Shown here piece by piece: positions 50,526 through 61,398 of a stretch of 64,000 nt of DNA. The notes under the pieces were generated by a model that was given only the letters and a program-made list of their open reading frames with translations, did no database searches and was not told where the DNA came from. The first letter of the stretch is position 1. Every line of letters starts with the position of its first letter. Location: contig OX579640.1 of NCBI GenBank assembly GCA_951230915.1, positions 14,776,981-14,840,980 of the forward strand. Reading direction: 5' to 3'. Made by a program: the position numbers and the translations under genes. This DNA comes from Antitrichia curtipendula (taxonomy: Eukaryota > Streptophyta > Bryopsida > Hypnales > Leucodontaceae).

Positions 50526-52391
50526 GACTAGAATTGAGACTCAAGAGGACGTTTGTCCTATTTCCATATTGGATTTCTCCTGCGAAATGTTGTTAGATTA
50601 ACCCTCCAAATTCTAACAGTAATTTGCACATTCCAAATTTTGTCATTAGTTACTCTAATTATAAAAATCTTTGCTCATATCTATTAAACATAACATCAAT
50701 TTTGGTAAACTGATTCGATCCGATCCGATCCGGAGTAAAATAAAATGCCTCAATGCAAACTTCCTGTTGAACGACGAAGCTTAAAAATAGAATAAGAATT
50801 GATTTCATATCATGTTGTTTTAATTAGGCATCAAGAGCTTGGAGGCCAATTTCGTTCTATTGACCCAACATTGTGACAATCTCTGAAATCAACGTCAATT
50901 TCATTAAATTTGCGGAAATTCACGACTTGGGTCTGTTTTCAGGGCACTCCGTGAAACGTATGATTGCTACCAGTCCCAGCGCTCTGAATTGTGTTAATAC
51001 AACAAAATTTTATATAAACGAGGATTGTTATAGATTTAGTTTAAAAGACGCCTGAAGTCCTTGAAAGAATGCTGTTGTAACACAGACGCAAACTATATAT
51101 TATTGGGCAAATCAGCATGTGTAAACAGTGCCCTGATTGTGATTATGTTATAACTCAAATCTGGAGCTTAGTTGTGCAGAAATTGAATCCTTTGCCACCT
51201 TGAAGAGCTAGCTCCCCATGCACTATTCTCTACAACCGAGCTTGTGGAGACAGCTAGCTAGCTTTAGTTCATCATCCATGATTTGCAACTGAATCATGTT
51301 TCTTTTCTTTCTTGTGCCCACTTGCAGCAGCTCTCGCATTGAGAGGAAACGGAGCCCTTCTCAACTTCCCAAAGCTGGCGCACTCGCTCCCGAGGCCATC
51401 CGACCTCTCCGACAAGTCCATTCAAGCAGCAGCCACCACAGCTGCGAACAAGTTCAGCACGCACCGAGTCAAGCCTACGAGCTCCGGCGATCTTCAACAA
51501 GCCAATACTCCTTCTCCACCTCCCACCACTTCCTCTCCAAATGCTGGCAAGTCCGAGCAACGAGCTTCAGCATCATCCAAAACGACTGCAACCCCAACCT
51601 CAAGCACGTCCCAGAGAAAGCCTCCGCAGAGGCAATCGAGCATGAAGCGAGCGGAGTCCGAGCAGCTCCAGAGCAAGACTCGGGGACTGCAGAGGAGTAA
51701 TGAATCAGCTGGAGGAGGAGGGTCATCCAGGGAGACAACGATGGAGAAGAACAAGCAGCTGCAACATCAGTCTGATTGGGAGAACAATAACAGTAATGTT
51801 ATGATGGTTCCAGCAGCTCCGAGTTCAGCTCCTAAGGTACGCAATTCACCCTAATATCAACACTCTTGCTGAATGATCTCACTAGTGTAAACATTGAAAT
51901 TTTAGATCATGCAGTGTTAACATTTGGAAAGAGAATCACAATGCAAGTTCATTTGTACTTTTTCCGACAGTCTGATCTTATTTCTGTGGACTTTACGAAG
52001 ATGAAGTTGAAGGAAATTTAGCAGAGCCAGCTCTAATTGATTCCCTGTGTGAAAAACATGTACATATGGTTCCTCTAGTAAGCTTGTGATGGTTTTAGAG
52101 ACTTTGTGCTTTCCTTTTTCGTGCTAATAATTTGAGATCGGCTGTCTTTTGGGGGAGTCGCTTACCTTAAATTCTTCTGCTGTGTCGCAACAGCAACAAC
52201 TGTCGCTGCAGCCACCGCCGCCGGTGTACGTTCATTCGGAGGACATCTTTACAATTGAACCCGAAGTGGGGTTGACCAATTTGTGTGACGCCATGTGCAT
52301 CCCACCTCCCGGGGATGCCGAGCTGGCCAACATTGAAACGGACGGCGAAGAGGGTTCCACCATCTGGGAGCCCCATCTCTGGAGTTACTAA
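49988..52391 (+). CDS. DREB-type AP2/ERF transcription factor, 3 exons
   Basis: DNA-binding transcription factor with one AP2 domain. Exons 49988-50288, 51328-51836 and 52194-52391 give 335 residues. The AP2 domain (about residues 57-115) shows [32 protein letters not shown] and ALRG..ALLNFP, followed by [17 protein letters not shown]. This layout is like DREB A-4/A-1 members. Position 14 of the domain is Val, as in DREB, but position 19 is Arg rather than Glu. Before the domain is an acidic segment and RSKKAKVE, a possible nuclear signal. The middle is rich in Ser, Thr and Gln. The end WEPHLWSY is the LWSY motif of this group. Start: the ATG at 49988 is the first in frame; an upstream frame extension begins with TTG only. 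An intron of about 1 kb splits the AP2 domain (RAYD|CAAL). The third exon acceptor (after gtcgcaacag) is the least certain junction. Confidence 0.88.
50491..50521. repeat. TA microsatellite in DREB intron 1
   Basis: About 15 TA units within the first intron, no other structure. Confidence 0.9.
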
Positions 52392-53480
52392 CTAACTGAG
52401 CCAGCCGTTACCAAATCAATTACAAAAACCCAGGTTCCACCAATTCAACCATTCAATAGACAGACAGTAGGTTTCAGAGTAGTGTAGCCTCAGGAGGGCA
52501 AGATGTTCACCAATTGAGTAATAATGTCAGGAGCTCAACCGAATGCATGGAGCAAAAAGTGGTGAATACGATGATATTTTAACCCCCATGATCTTCTTTT
52601 TCTTAGTGCTCAACAATGACTCACTCTCCATCATTGCCGAAAGCAAGTCTCCAATCACACAGCTGATGAAGATGAGTTTTCAGTGTGGGAAAAAGTATTC
52701 AATCTATTTCCTTGTCTGACGTAGGAGATGATGCCATGGCTTTTCTACGTTGAAACAGTATTTTGAAAATTGCAAATGCATGATAGATTGTTGTCCAACA
52801 ATGAGAAGTGGCTACTACTCTGAAACACAGTATTCATGGTGTCCACAGGTACTAGTTGTAGACCGTGCACAGATTTGGATCCCAACTTTGTCTCTCTCCC
52901 CTCATTTAGTTTTACGGAATGGCCAAAGGCCCTCGGATTCATTGAACTGCCTCTGAAGTGTCAAGACTAGTGATCGACATGCTGTCTGCCTTTCTAGAAA
53001 TGATATGATGAAAGTAACTGACGAACTGCTTCAACACCCTTATTGACAACCGGCACTCAGCTTGATCGAGTAGATAGATTTTCCATTTGGTGTAAATTTT
53101 TGCTTCCAGGTAGAGTTCTTAATTGAGCAATTCAGAGTGGTAATCCTGTCTTTCATTCAAATTCTCATGTGGTGATATCACCGACAGCTTGATTAAGTAG
53201 ACTTTGGGTACCAGGTTATGGAATAATTTGACTGTCTCAATCTGAAACCACAAGGCTGACGATCCATCCTCCTTCAAAGTTCAAACGGAGGTAGGTTGCA
53301 ATTCCAAAAATTTGAATCATCAAAACAAGCAAGCTTCAAATGAATCTATTAGGAAGTAGCAATCTGAGTGAGGTCAATGCAACAAGTCATATTTCTGGTA
53401 ATCGTGTGCCTTCTCTAGCTTGGCAACTTAACAACATTATTAATTTATTATGGACTGTTGTTTTAGCTTGTATATTTTGT
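52392..53480. other. 3' flank of the DREB gene
   Basis: Probable 3' UTR followed by unique DNA of mixed composition. No gene recognised; it ends where a family B element begins. Confidence 0.6.
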
Positions 53481-53728
53481 TTAACCCTTAAACGATGGAC
53501 TCATAACCGTGGAAATCATTTGTTTTGACACCGTGTGAATTGTTGGATTAAAATAATGCAAAAGCACTCATTGGAAGTCAAACTACTGTAGATGATCTTT
53601 CCTTTTCCCACAAAATTTGGAGGATGAATAGTTGCACATATGTCCTACACAGAGATTCTCTTACAAGTCATTCATCTTGACAAGTCATTCATCAAGGCAA
53701 AACATCCGCCTCAACGTTTAAGGGTTAA
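53481..53728 (+). mobile_element. TTAA-flanked miniature element, family B, copy 2
   Basis: 248 bp including TTAA at 53481-53484 and 53725-53728. The ends are CCCTTAAACG and CGTTTAAGGG, a perfect 10-bp inverted repeat (14 bp with TTAA). It contains a small internal duplication (caagtcattcatc twice near 53665-53695). Best preserved B copy. Non-coding. Confidence 0.88.
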
Positions 53729-55492
53729 ACAATGCGATTTACTTGTCGATATCCAACTGTAAGTTGTTTCCTTGTGTTGTTCTAAGTTGCTCTCCTCACT
53801 CTTATGGGGCTTCAAACATGGGCACTGGAACTACGACCATCTTATATTGAACCAAGGCTAATTTTTCTTTATACAATTTAAAGCAAATTGTTTTTAAAGT
53901 AGTATTGGAAGTTGACATTTGTTAGGTGGCCATTATTACATCTCTCCAAATGCCTGAACCTCTTTTAATGCATAGTCCCTGTATCATGCACTAAGAGAAG
54001 TTCTACCTACATTGTCTTGATTCAAGGCCAAAATTGTGAAATCCATCACTCACAGAAAGCTCTCAAAACTAGATTTGCTGTAAATTTAGGTTTCAACCCT
54101 TGATAGGTGCCCATCAACTATGAATAGTTGCCAATGTAATGAAGTAGTCATGAATCTGTTGCATGAAAAATGTATTTACATGATACATTTACCAATAGAC
54201 AGTCATTCATATAATTCATGAAGACAAAAGACTCAATTTATTGTAAGGTGTGTGAAATGAGAATCTAGGAGACGGAGTTTGAGAAAAACACAAGATGAAA
54301 CTCCTTGAAGCACCAAAAACTAGGTCTGATGGAATTTGGTGTTGTGTTTTTTTATACTATTCTTAGTTAAACCTTCCTCTTAACACCCTAGCTATAAACT
54401 AGAGAGACCTTTAGGATTAACCCTAAAGATTGAGCATGGTCCATTCCTCCATAAGAAAAAGAGGCCCATTTTTGTTTGCTATCTAATTTGTCATCCTACT
54501 TTAGATCCCAATACCATTCAATAATTCATCCAAATCTGCTAATTTTCTAAAAAAATTAACTACAGTGATTGCATGACTGAAATAGGACAATGGCAAAACA
54601 ATTTTACACTTGCAAAAGCATAGTAATAGAGATTTAGGCAACAATTTCCGATACACTAGATTTCAGGTCAATGACAACATTGCATTTTGACGTATTTGAA
54701 GGGGGTGCATATTGGAGATAAGATTATTTGCTTCCTTAAGGTTTATGGTTAACACTTAAGTACCATTGGATATGTGAAAGAGCAGTTATGGTTTGCTTAT
54801 AGGATGTTTATGACTCCACTCTATAAATGGTTTTATAATTTTGAGGTAGACCACTTTAAAAATTCACAAAAATTACAATTTTAATAAAAAAAACAAGCGC
54901 ACACCTCTGAAAAATATGTGCCTCTTTTGGAGTTGGCCCTAAGATATTCAAATTGCTAGTTTGCATGGAAATAGGCTTATCTATGTTAATTAAAATTTAA
55001 TTTGAGGTCCTCTTAGCATTCACATCTCTTAGAAAGAATAGATATACTGCCCTTTTGAACTACGTGTAAGAGCTCATGGGACATTGTGCAAGTTGAGTAT
55101 AGAAGAAACCTATGCCTTCATTGATTCATATACTTAGACATTAGACACCAATACACTGAAATGGTTATTTAGAGTAGGTGGATAATTAGCCAACATGAGA
55201 ATTAGGATGACCAATCTAACAATGCCAACATCGCACACCATAAATGCTAAATTGCCACAACTACAATTGGTGTTGAATAATATGTCCTCATTATAAATAA
55301 TTTAAACCATATTAAATAACCAATTTAGTGTATCTGAGACTCTGAATTTGAGGTCTAAAGATCTTCTTTTGTATTTGTATAACTTGCTTAAATATCTTAC
55401 AAGGCAATAATTATTCTATAATGGTACAAACATATTATTTCATAAACAAATAGATAACACCATAATGAAGAAATTTTCAACCTTTTTTGTTC
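53729..55492. other. AT-rich intergenic DNA
   Basis: No gene or element recognised. Confidence 0.5.
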
Positions 55493-56405
55493 TTAACCCT
55501 TGAAAGATCATTTGAAGGCCTATATTTGTTTTGTCAAATCCACTCAAAATTGCCACTTATAGTGTAAAAATAAAAATAAAATTAATGGAATTTTTTCATA
55601 TTTTGCATTAGAATCTTGCAATAGACTAGTATGATAATGTATAGTAAGAATTTTAAACATTTTGCTTGCATAAATTGCAAGATAAATGTATTCAAAGTGA
55701 AGAAATCATATTTATTGACACTTTAACAAATTAGTGAATGAGATTTTGAATCTTTGTAATTAAAATTTTTTGCACTATAGATTTTAAATTGAAATTTTTC
55801 ATAATGATGAATTGAGTTGAAAATATAGGAATTTTTTTTTAAAGAAACAACATGACTTTCTTTGTTTAAGAAATATTAAGTAGAAGAAGGTACATGATAG
55901 AGTACAAAACTAAATCATTTTAAATAACTCAAAGATGGAATTAGAACACATTAATTCCAATGGAAAGATTATTTTGACAATTAAAGTTAAACATGTGGAA
56001 TTTTTGGTTTTGAAAAAAAATGTGAGAACTAAGCTCTAAAACAAATCTTGTTGGTTAATTTTCAAAAAGATGCTTTGATTGCCTGCAAAACAAGATGTTA
56101 TGTAATTTTCACATTCAAAGGGAATGAAATTAAAAGCTTTTCTTGTAGAGAAAAATACAATATATGGAAAACAAATTTTTAAAACTTTTATTTCAAGTAT
56201 TGTGGATTTTTTTGCCTATTAAATTTAGTTTTGGACTTATTGTAGAATAACTTTTGCTTCCAAGCACAAATTGAAGTAAAATTTATATAACTAGAAATAA
56301 AATAATTTTTTTAATTTTATAAAAAATAATAAGAACGTTTTACCAAAAATTGAGCTCGCAGGAACATGCTTAAAATCCATTTTATTCCCTAAGGATTACA
56401 GGTAA
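55493..56405 (-). mobile_element. TTAA element family A, long form, degenerate copy A10
   Basis: Left TTAA at 55493-55496 followed by CCCTTGAAAGATC. The right end is eroded (tccctaaggattacaggtaa). The interior follows A1 and A2 (tcaaaattgccacttatag, ataaattgcaagata, taagtagaagaaggtac, gctcgcaggaacatg). About 910 bp. Non-coding. Confidence 0.75.
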
Positions 56406-56504
56406 ACATTATTTAGCAATGATTGTAGGGTTTATGCACAAGAATAATTATTTATTTACTAATAAGAAGAAAATGTGTGGTAAAGAAGACAATTGCAACT
56501 TGTG

Positions 56505-57447
56505 TTAAGCCCTAAAGGACCAAACACCATTTTTTGACAACATAGCGATTTGGGGCAACTCACTATGACCGGAATTTTTCTTTTTTTTTCTTTGAAATTT
56601 TCACATAAGATGTGCCCAAGGAGTAGCTTTAAGGTCCAACAATTTTCGTAACTTTTGACTACATGGTTAAAAAGTTATTGCATGATATGTCATTTTCATT
56701 GTTCGGCGGGCAGCCGGGGCACCAAAAAAAACTTCTTTAAAAATCACTTTTAAAAAAATTAAAGTTTGAAATTGGTTCTTTAGATTTATATGTACGTGGG
56801 AGGCTTTGAATCATTCCATTCCGATCAATGAGTCAAAAGTTATGAGGATTCTTAGTTTGAGGGTAGTTATAGAATCTCTATTCTAAAATAAACTTTGAAG
56901 TCCTTTATTTAACTCGATTTTCAATATTTTTGAAAAAAAATAAAAACATTGGGTGCAGATTGTTTATTACAACATTATAATCGTTGGGATTGGCATTTTT
57001 CAATTTCATAAATAAATTCTTGACAATTTAGTGTTTTGAATCATTCTCTACCTCTTCCTACTTACTATTTTTTTCCTATATGTTGTACAATTCCAAATGA
57101 TCTGAAAATTTTCAAGCATGTAGCCAACTTGCCTTGAAGAATAAATCCAAAGAGTAACCATCATTTTGGACATTTTTTCATACAAATGTGACCTTGTGAA
57201 GGGCAGCTGCCCGTTTTTTTGCAGGGCCAAAAAAAGGATTTTTGTCAATTCAAACGCTATTATCTTGCAATCCACTTGGTGAAAAATTCTGAAATTTTTT
57301 CCACATCTTCTTAAACAAGTTTACTACAAGATCCTATAGCTACAAGTGTCCAAAAATGTTTTTTTTCTAAAATTTGGCACTAGTATTAGAAATGGCAGTT
57401 TTGGAGTGGTTTTGGTGAAAACATAATCAAAAACCTTTAGGGGTTAA
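56505..57447 (+). mobile_element. TTAA element family A, long form, diverged copy A11
   Basis: 943 bp including TTAA at 56505-56508 and 57444-57447. Left end GCCCTAAAGGACC, right end AAACCTTTAGGGG. The left GTCCCC hairpin of other copies is missing. The interior is diverged but recognisable (ggcgggcagccggggcac, tcattccattccgatcaatg, aatccacttggtgaaaaatt, tactacaagatcctat). It begins about 100 bp after A10 and may be a subfamily. Confidence 0.75.
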
Positions 57448-58682
57448 ATACTCAAATGCATGTGCTTGTCTAATATGATTTCTGACTACAATTTGCAAGG
57501 TCTTCTTTAGGCTCCAATTACTTATTTGATGAATTTTTAAAGTTTGATAATTACAAAATATACTACTTCTATCTTTTTCTATCCCTAAATGCTCACTACG
57601 CACTTGGCAAATGATGGGTGTTTTGAAAGTACACTTCATCCAATAAATATCCATTGAAAAGACTTTTAAAAACAATTGTGTAAAATATCAACAGAAAAAA
57701 GAAATAATGTTTTATATGAATAAATGATGTAGGTATTCAAGAAGAATTACAATTTTTAATAATAATTTTTTAATAGTGATTTTACTATCTTTAGTTTGAG
57801 CACTTGATATTTGTTAACTAAAGTTATATTTTTTTGTTTTAGTTTTCTAAATAGTGTTATAATACCAAGGATTGAAATAAATCCTAAGATTAAAGGCATA
57901 TATTTACTAGTAAATGAACCAGATGATGAACATTTAAAATATTGCACTTCAATTAATAAATAATTATTGAGTAAACTCCAAAATAAATAGTTTAATATAA
58001 AATTAAAAAAATTCTCTTTTAGAAACAAAGATGTAAATACTATGAAGAAATTACATTGTTAAGTCTGAATTTTTTGTTCCACCATAATTACTGCCCTAAT
58101 TCCATAAATTGTACATGTGATACCCACTTCCGCTCTAATAAACTCTACCTTTAAATAATACCTACATTTAAATAATGACTTTCCAACTACCCCATGACAA
58201 CAATATAGAATTCAATTCAATTAATTAATATATTGCAATGACAAATGCCCCCTAATTGCATGTTAGTGTGGCATGGCTCATATGCCATCCTCCCCATCCA
58301 TACTAAAATTACTTCATTGACATCTTAAAACCCCATTTTGGCAATTAAAAAATGCTATCTAACAATAGTAATATGAATTCATCATATACACCAACTATTT
58401 AGAGTGGTTGGAGTTATTTTTCTTTTCTTTCAACAATTTTTTAGAACTAATATTACTACCTTTAGGTCAAGCACTTAGGGATTAAATTGTAATGTCTTCA
58501 TCCATATTCATTTGGTGACATTCCAAGGTCCCAAAATTTCATCACTCCTCGCTTGCAATGCCATCCATCTCTTTACCCATGCAATAAATTATGCAAGATG
58601 GATAAGGATACAATATGCAATAAAGTAGATAAGCCTATTACCACCCTGGTTTGCAATTTGAATATCTTGGGGCCAACTTCAA
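57448..58682. other. AT-rich intergenic DNA
   Basis: No gene or element recognised. Confidence 0.5.
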
Positions 58683-58690
58683 GTACATAT

Positions 58691-58975
58691 CAGGGCTTTT
58701 TTATTTATTTTTATGAAGTACCAAGGTGGTGATATAAAATATTATATTGGTGCTCCAAATTTCAACATTCATCCAAATATTGGATAGGAAATATCAAATT
58801 TGCACATATCACATGTCTCTAATTTTGTTTTCATCCACAATCTGACGATTTCATCTTAGATTTTATTGTAATTCAAAAAAATTTGGCGAAAAATAATTCT
58901 ATTTTTTACCATTTTTTAGCCAAATTCTTTTTTTTGGTGCAATCTGGCACTAGAAAGCCAAAAAAAGAAGCCCTG
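58691..58975 (+). mobile_element. hAT-type miniature element, copy H1
   Basis: 285 bp with ends CAGGGCTTTTTT and AAAGAAGCCCTG. It is flanked by a perfect 8-bp duplication, gtacatat (58683-58690 and 58976-58983). CAGGG ends with an 8-bp target duplication define the hAT superfamily. The interior (ttggtgctccaaatttcaac, attcatccaaatattgg) matches H2 in reverse. Non-coding. Confidence 0.9.
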
Positions 58976-58983
58976 GTACATAT

Positions 58984-60288
58984 TTGTTAGAGGTGTGCAC
59001 TTGTTTCACAAACCAAACCCAAATGGAATTATAATTTTTCAATTAAAATTGTAATTTTTGTGAATTTCTAAAGTAGTTTGTTCTGAAATTGTAAAACCAC
59101 CCATAGAATAAAGTTATAAACGTCTCATAAACAATCTACGAATGCCTTTACATGTATCTAATGGCACTTAAACTCTCACCAATAAATGATTGACATGATA
59201 TCCCTTATAAGCATTAATACATTGATTTGATCAAAGAGTGAATGGATTTGGATGTTTTTTTGGATGGAATTAGGGTCAAAAGTAGGGGACAAAATTTAGC
59301 AATGAATGGAATTGGGTTGGTCTACCTTAGTTTTAAGGTTACAAAATTTTATAGATGTCATGAAATCAACAAGAGTTATAATGAGTAGGTGGTATGGACA
59401 TTCTCAAAATCAATAAGGTAGAAATATCCAAAATCGTCTAAGGTAAACCAGCCCATTATGGTCATAATTTCAAGTTTGCCCTCATGCCATTGCTGAAAAT
59501 TTTCAAAAAATTTCTCACTCAACGATAAGTGTGAGAAATAGTGAGAGAAGTTGAAATTTTATTTTTCAGACAAAGTGTGAATTAGTTATGTATTTTTGAA
59601 GTGATCTTCCCAACATGGTCTATAGGCTACCCCATAACCAACAAAAATGTATCCAATATGCTCATCTTAATCACCTAAAGTGGTCACAATAATTTCTAAT
59701 GTGGAATACCATGAAAAGTCACTTCCTGCAATGATTTACACTTAAAAAATTGGGTATTCCTAATGAGGTCACTAATCACTCCATAGGTGTCAGGTTAGAT
59801 ATTGATTGTGGTCTGAAAAACCATCATGGGGTCATAAGATGTCTACTATGGATCATCTGACTGTAATGGGCTGGTTTACCTTATGTACCCATTCATGCAC
59901 ATTAGATTTTCCCTTGAAGTGTCCCTAGACTTCCATTAAAGTATCGGTCAAAGGTTTCATTAAAATGTCTCCTTACTCAACTTGCGATTAGTTGACTAGT
60001 GATTTTGTCAGATTTTGGTTTTAGATCCACCTATATGATAGTTTCAATGGTATAGGGAGCTTCCACTTTGACAATTCATATGCCATATCCAATTTTTTGT
60101 TTTTATTTTTAAATTCATGATTTTCAATTGCTAATACTACAAAAATATTTTTTCTACAAAAGGTGCCTCCAACCATGCTGAATTGCTTATATTGACGGTG
60201 CTTCTGTAGTGTGGATCTGTAGGTTGTCGCATTTTAATACGTTTCACAATTTAGTACCTCAAATATGAACGCTTGTTGACTGACTTGA
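58984..60288. other. AT-rich intergenic DNA
   Basis: No gene recognised. The phrase ggctggtttaccttatg at 59868 echoes, in reverse, gtaaaccagccc at 59443. This hints at an inverted-repeat element of roughly 430 bp (about 59440-59885) that was not resolved further. Confidence 0.4.
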
Positions 60289-60730
60289 TTAATCCATAAA
60301 CAACGCTGAGGCAGTGTTTTTTTTTCCGGCGATTTGGTGCAAAATTGCACCAAAATTTTTGACCTAGCACCAAGCCTATAGGAAATTTTTAGTAAAATTT
60401 TGGATGAAATCGCCAAAAACCTTCAAGTTCAAGAAAAATCTTGGATGAAATCGCCACATTGTGAATGAAAATAGAATTATAGATATGTAGTATCACATTT
60501 TCTATACAACACTTGGATGAATGTTGAAACTTGGAGCACCACCATAACATTTAATATCGCCACTTCGCCACTTCATGGAAAATGAAAAAAAAAACACTGC
60601 GCTGAGGATGTTTTTTGGCCGACAAATGAGAAAGAATCTCTTCATGTAGGATAGGACAAAAGTGCAACTATTCATCCTCCAAAGGAAGATCTTCTACATT
60701 ACTTTGACTTCCGATGAGTGCTTTTGCATT
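60289..60730 (-). mobile_element. Family B copy 4, split by a hAT element and truncated
   Basis: TTAA at 60289-60292, then TCCATAAACAACGCTGAGG. After the inserted H2 it resumes at 60608 (atgttttttggccgac...) and follows B copy 1 in reverse to about 60730 (gagtgcttttgcattt). The distal terminus is missing. Confidence 0.8.
60312..60599 (-). mobile_element. hAT-type miniature element, copy H2, inserted in family B
   Basis: 288 bp with ends CAGTGTTTTTTTTTCC and AAAAAAAAAACACTG. It is flanked by a perfect 8-bp duplication, cgctgagg (60304-60311 and 60600-60607). Shares its interior with H1 in opposite orientation (ttggatgaatgttgaaactt, ggagcacca). The host B element continues on both sides. Non-coding. 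Confidence 0.92.
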
Positions 60731-60959
60731 TTTTTCCTATTGGCTTCTCCAGACTCAAGGCCAACTTACATGTGTACCTGTGGGTAGGAGCAGTCAGCAA
60801 TGCCGAAATAAAGAAAGCACTTTTAAGCTTCTTCTATAGTATTTTCTACACCAATATTGGTGAAACTGCCTCTCCTCCTTCCGCGCTTACCGATCATCGA
60901 TGGCACTGTTCTTGTCTCTAGTTGCTTTTCTTGCCCACCGGGCTCACATGTAAGCTGGC

Positions 60960-61300
60960 CCTCAGTCTCCCAAGACCAAATCTCCTACTGCACGCCACTC
61001 TCGATGGGGACATCGTTCTCTCTTCTGCTTATGCTCATGAGCTTTCCCGGTATGGTTTAAAGGGTGGCCTCACGAACTATGCTGCAGGTACGGGTTCACG
61101 GGTCTTAGAATTTAGGGTTTAGAGTTGCTGAATCGCTTTGGACCTCAATTTACGCCGGTGCATCGCAATATTGATCACAACCTAGTCAATCGTTTTTGGA
61201 TTCTGACGACGTGACTCTTTCGCAATGCAGCTTACTGCACTGGTCTTCTGTTGGCTCGTCGTCACTTGAAGAACTTGAACTTGGAAAAAGGGGATGAAGT
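60960..61300 (+). pseudogene. RPL5: Fragment of a 60S ribosomal protein L5 (uL18) gene with its intron
   Basis: Translated sequence matches the conserved middle of RPL5, the 5S rRNA-binding protein of the large ribosomal subunit. [19 protein letters not shown] and GLTNYAA end at 61087; a GT-AG intron (61088-61230) follows; then AYCTGLLLARRHLKNL from 61231. The N-terminal third and everything after about NLEKGDEV are missing. An extra five bases near 60994-60998 (tgcac, after ctcctac) break the frame before LDGD. The retained intron shows that it came from genomic DNA, not from a reverse-transcribed message. It lies about 100 bp upstream of the kinase start and may now serve as its 5' leader or promoter region (inference). 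Not a working RPL5. Confidence 0.8.
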
Positions 61301-61398
61301 TGGAGAGGCGGGAGTATCCACAGCAGCATTTCACGCGCAAACTCCCTTTCAAGATATCTTGCGATGCCTTGAACTGAAATCCCTCCTTTGGCGTGGCT

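Noticed and set aside
16597..57447. Family A as PIF/Harbinger (Tourist-like) elements
   Set aside because: Those duplicate three bases (TAA or TTA) and usually begin GGG or GGC. Here the full TTAA is present at both ends of the good copies and the ends begin CCC, so piggyBac-like is preferred, though without a transposase it is not proven.
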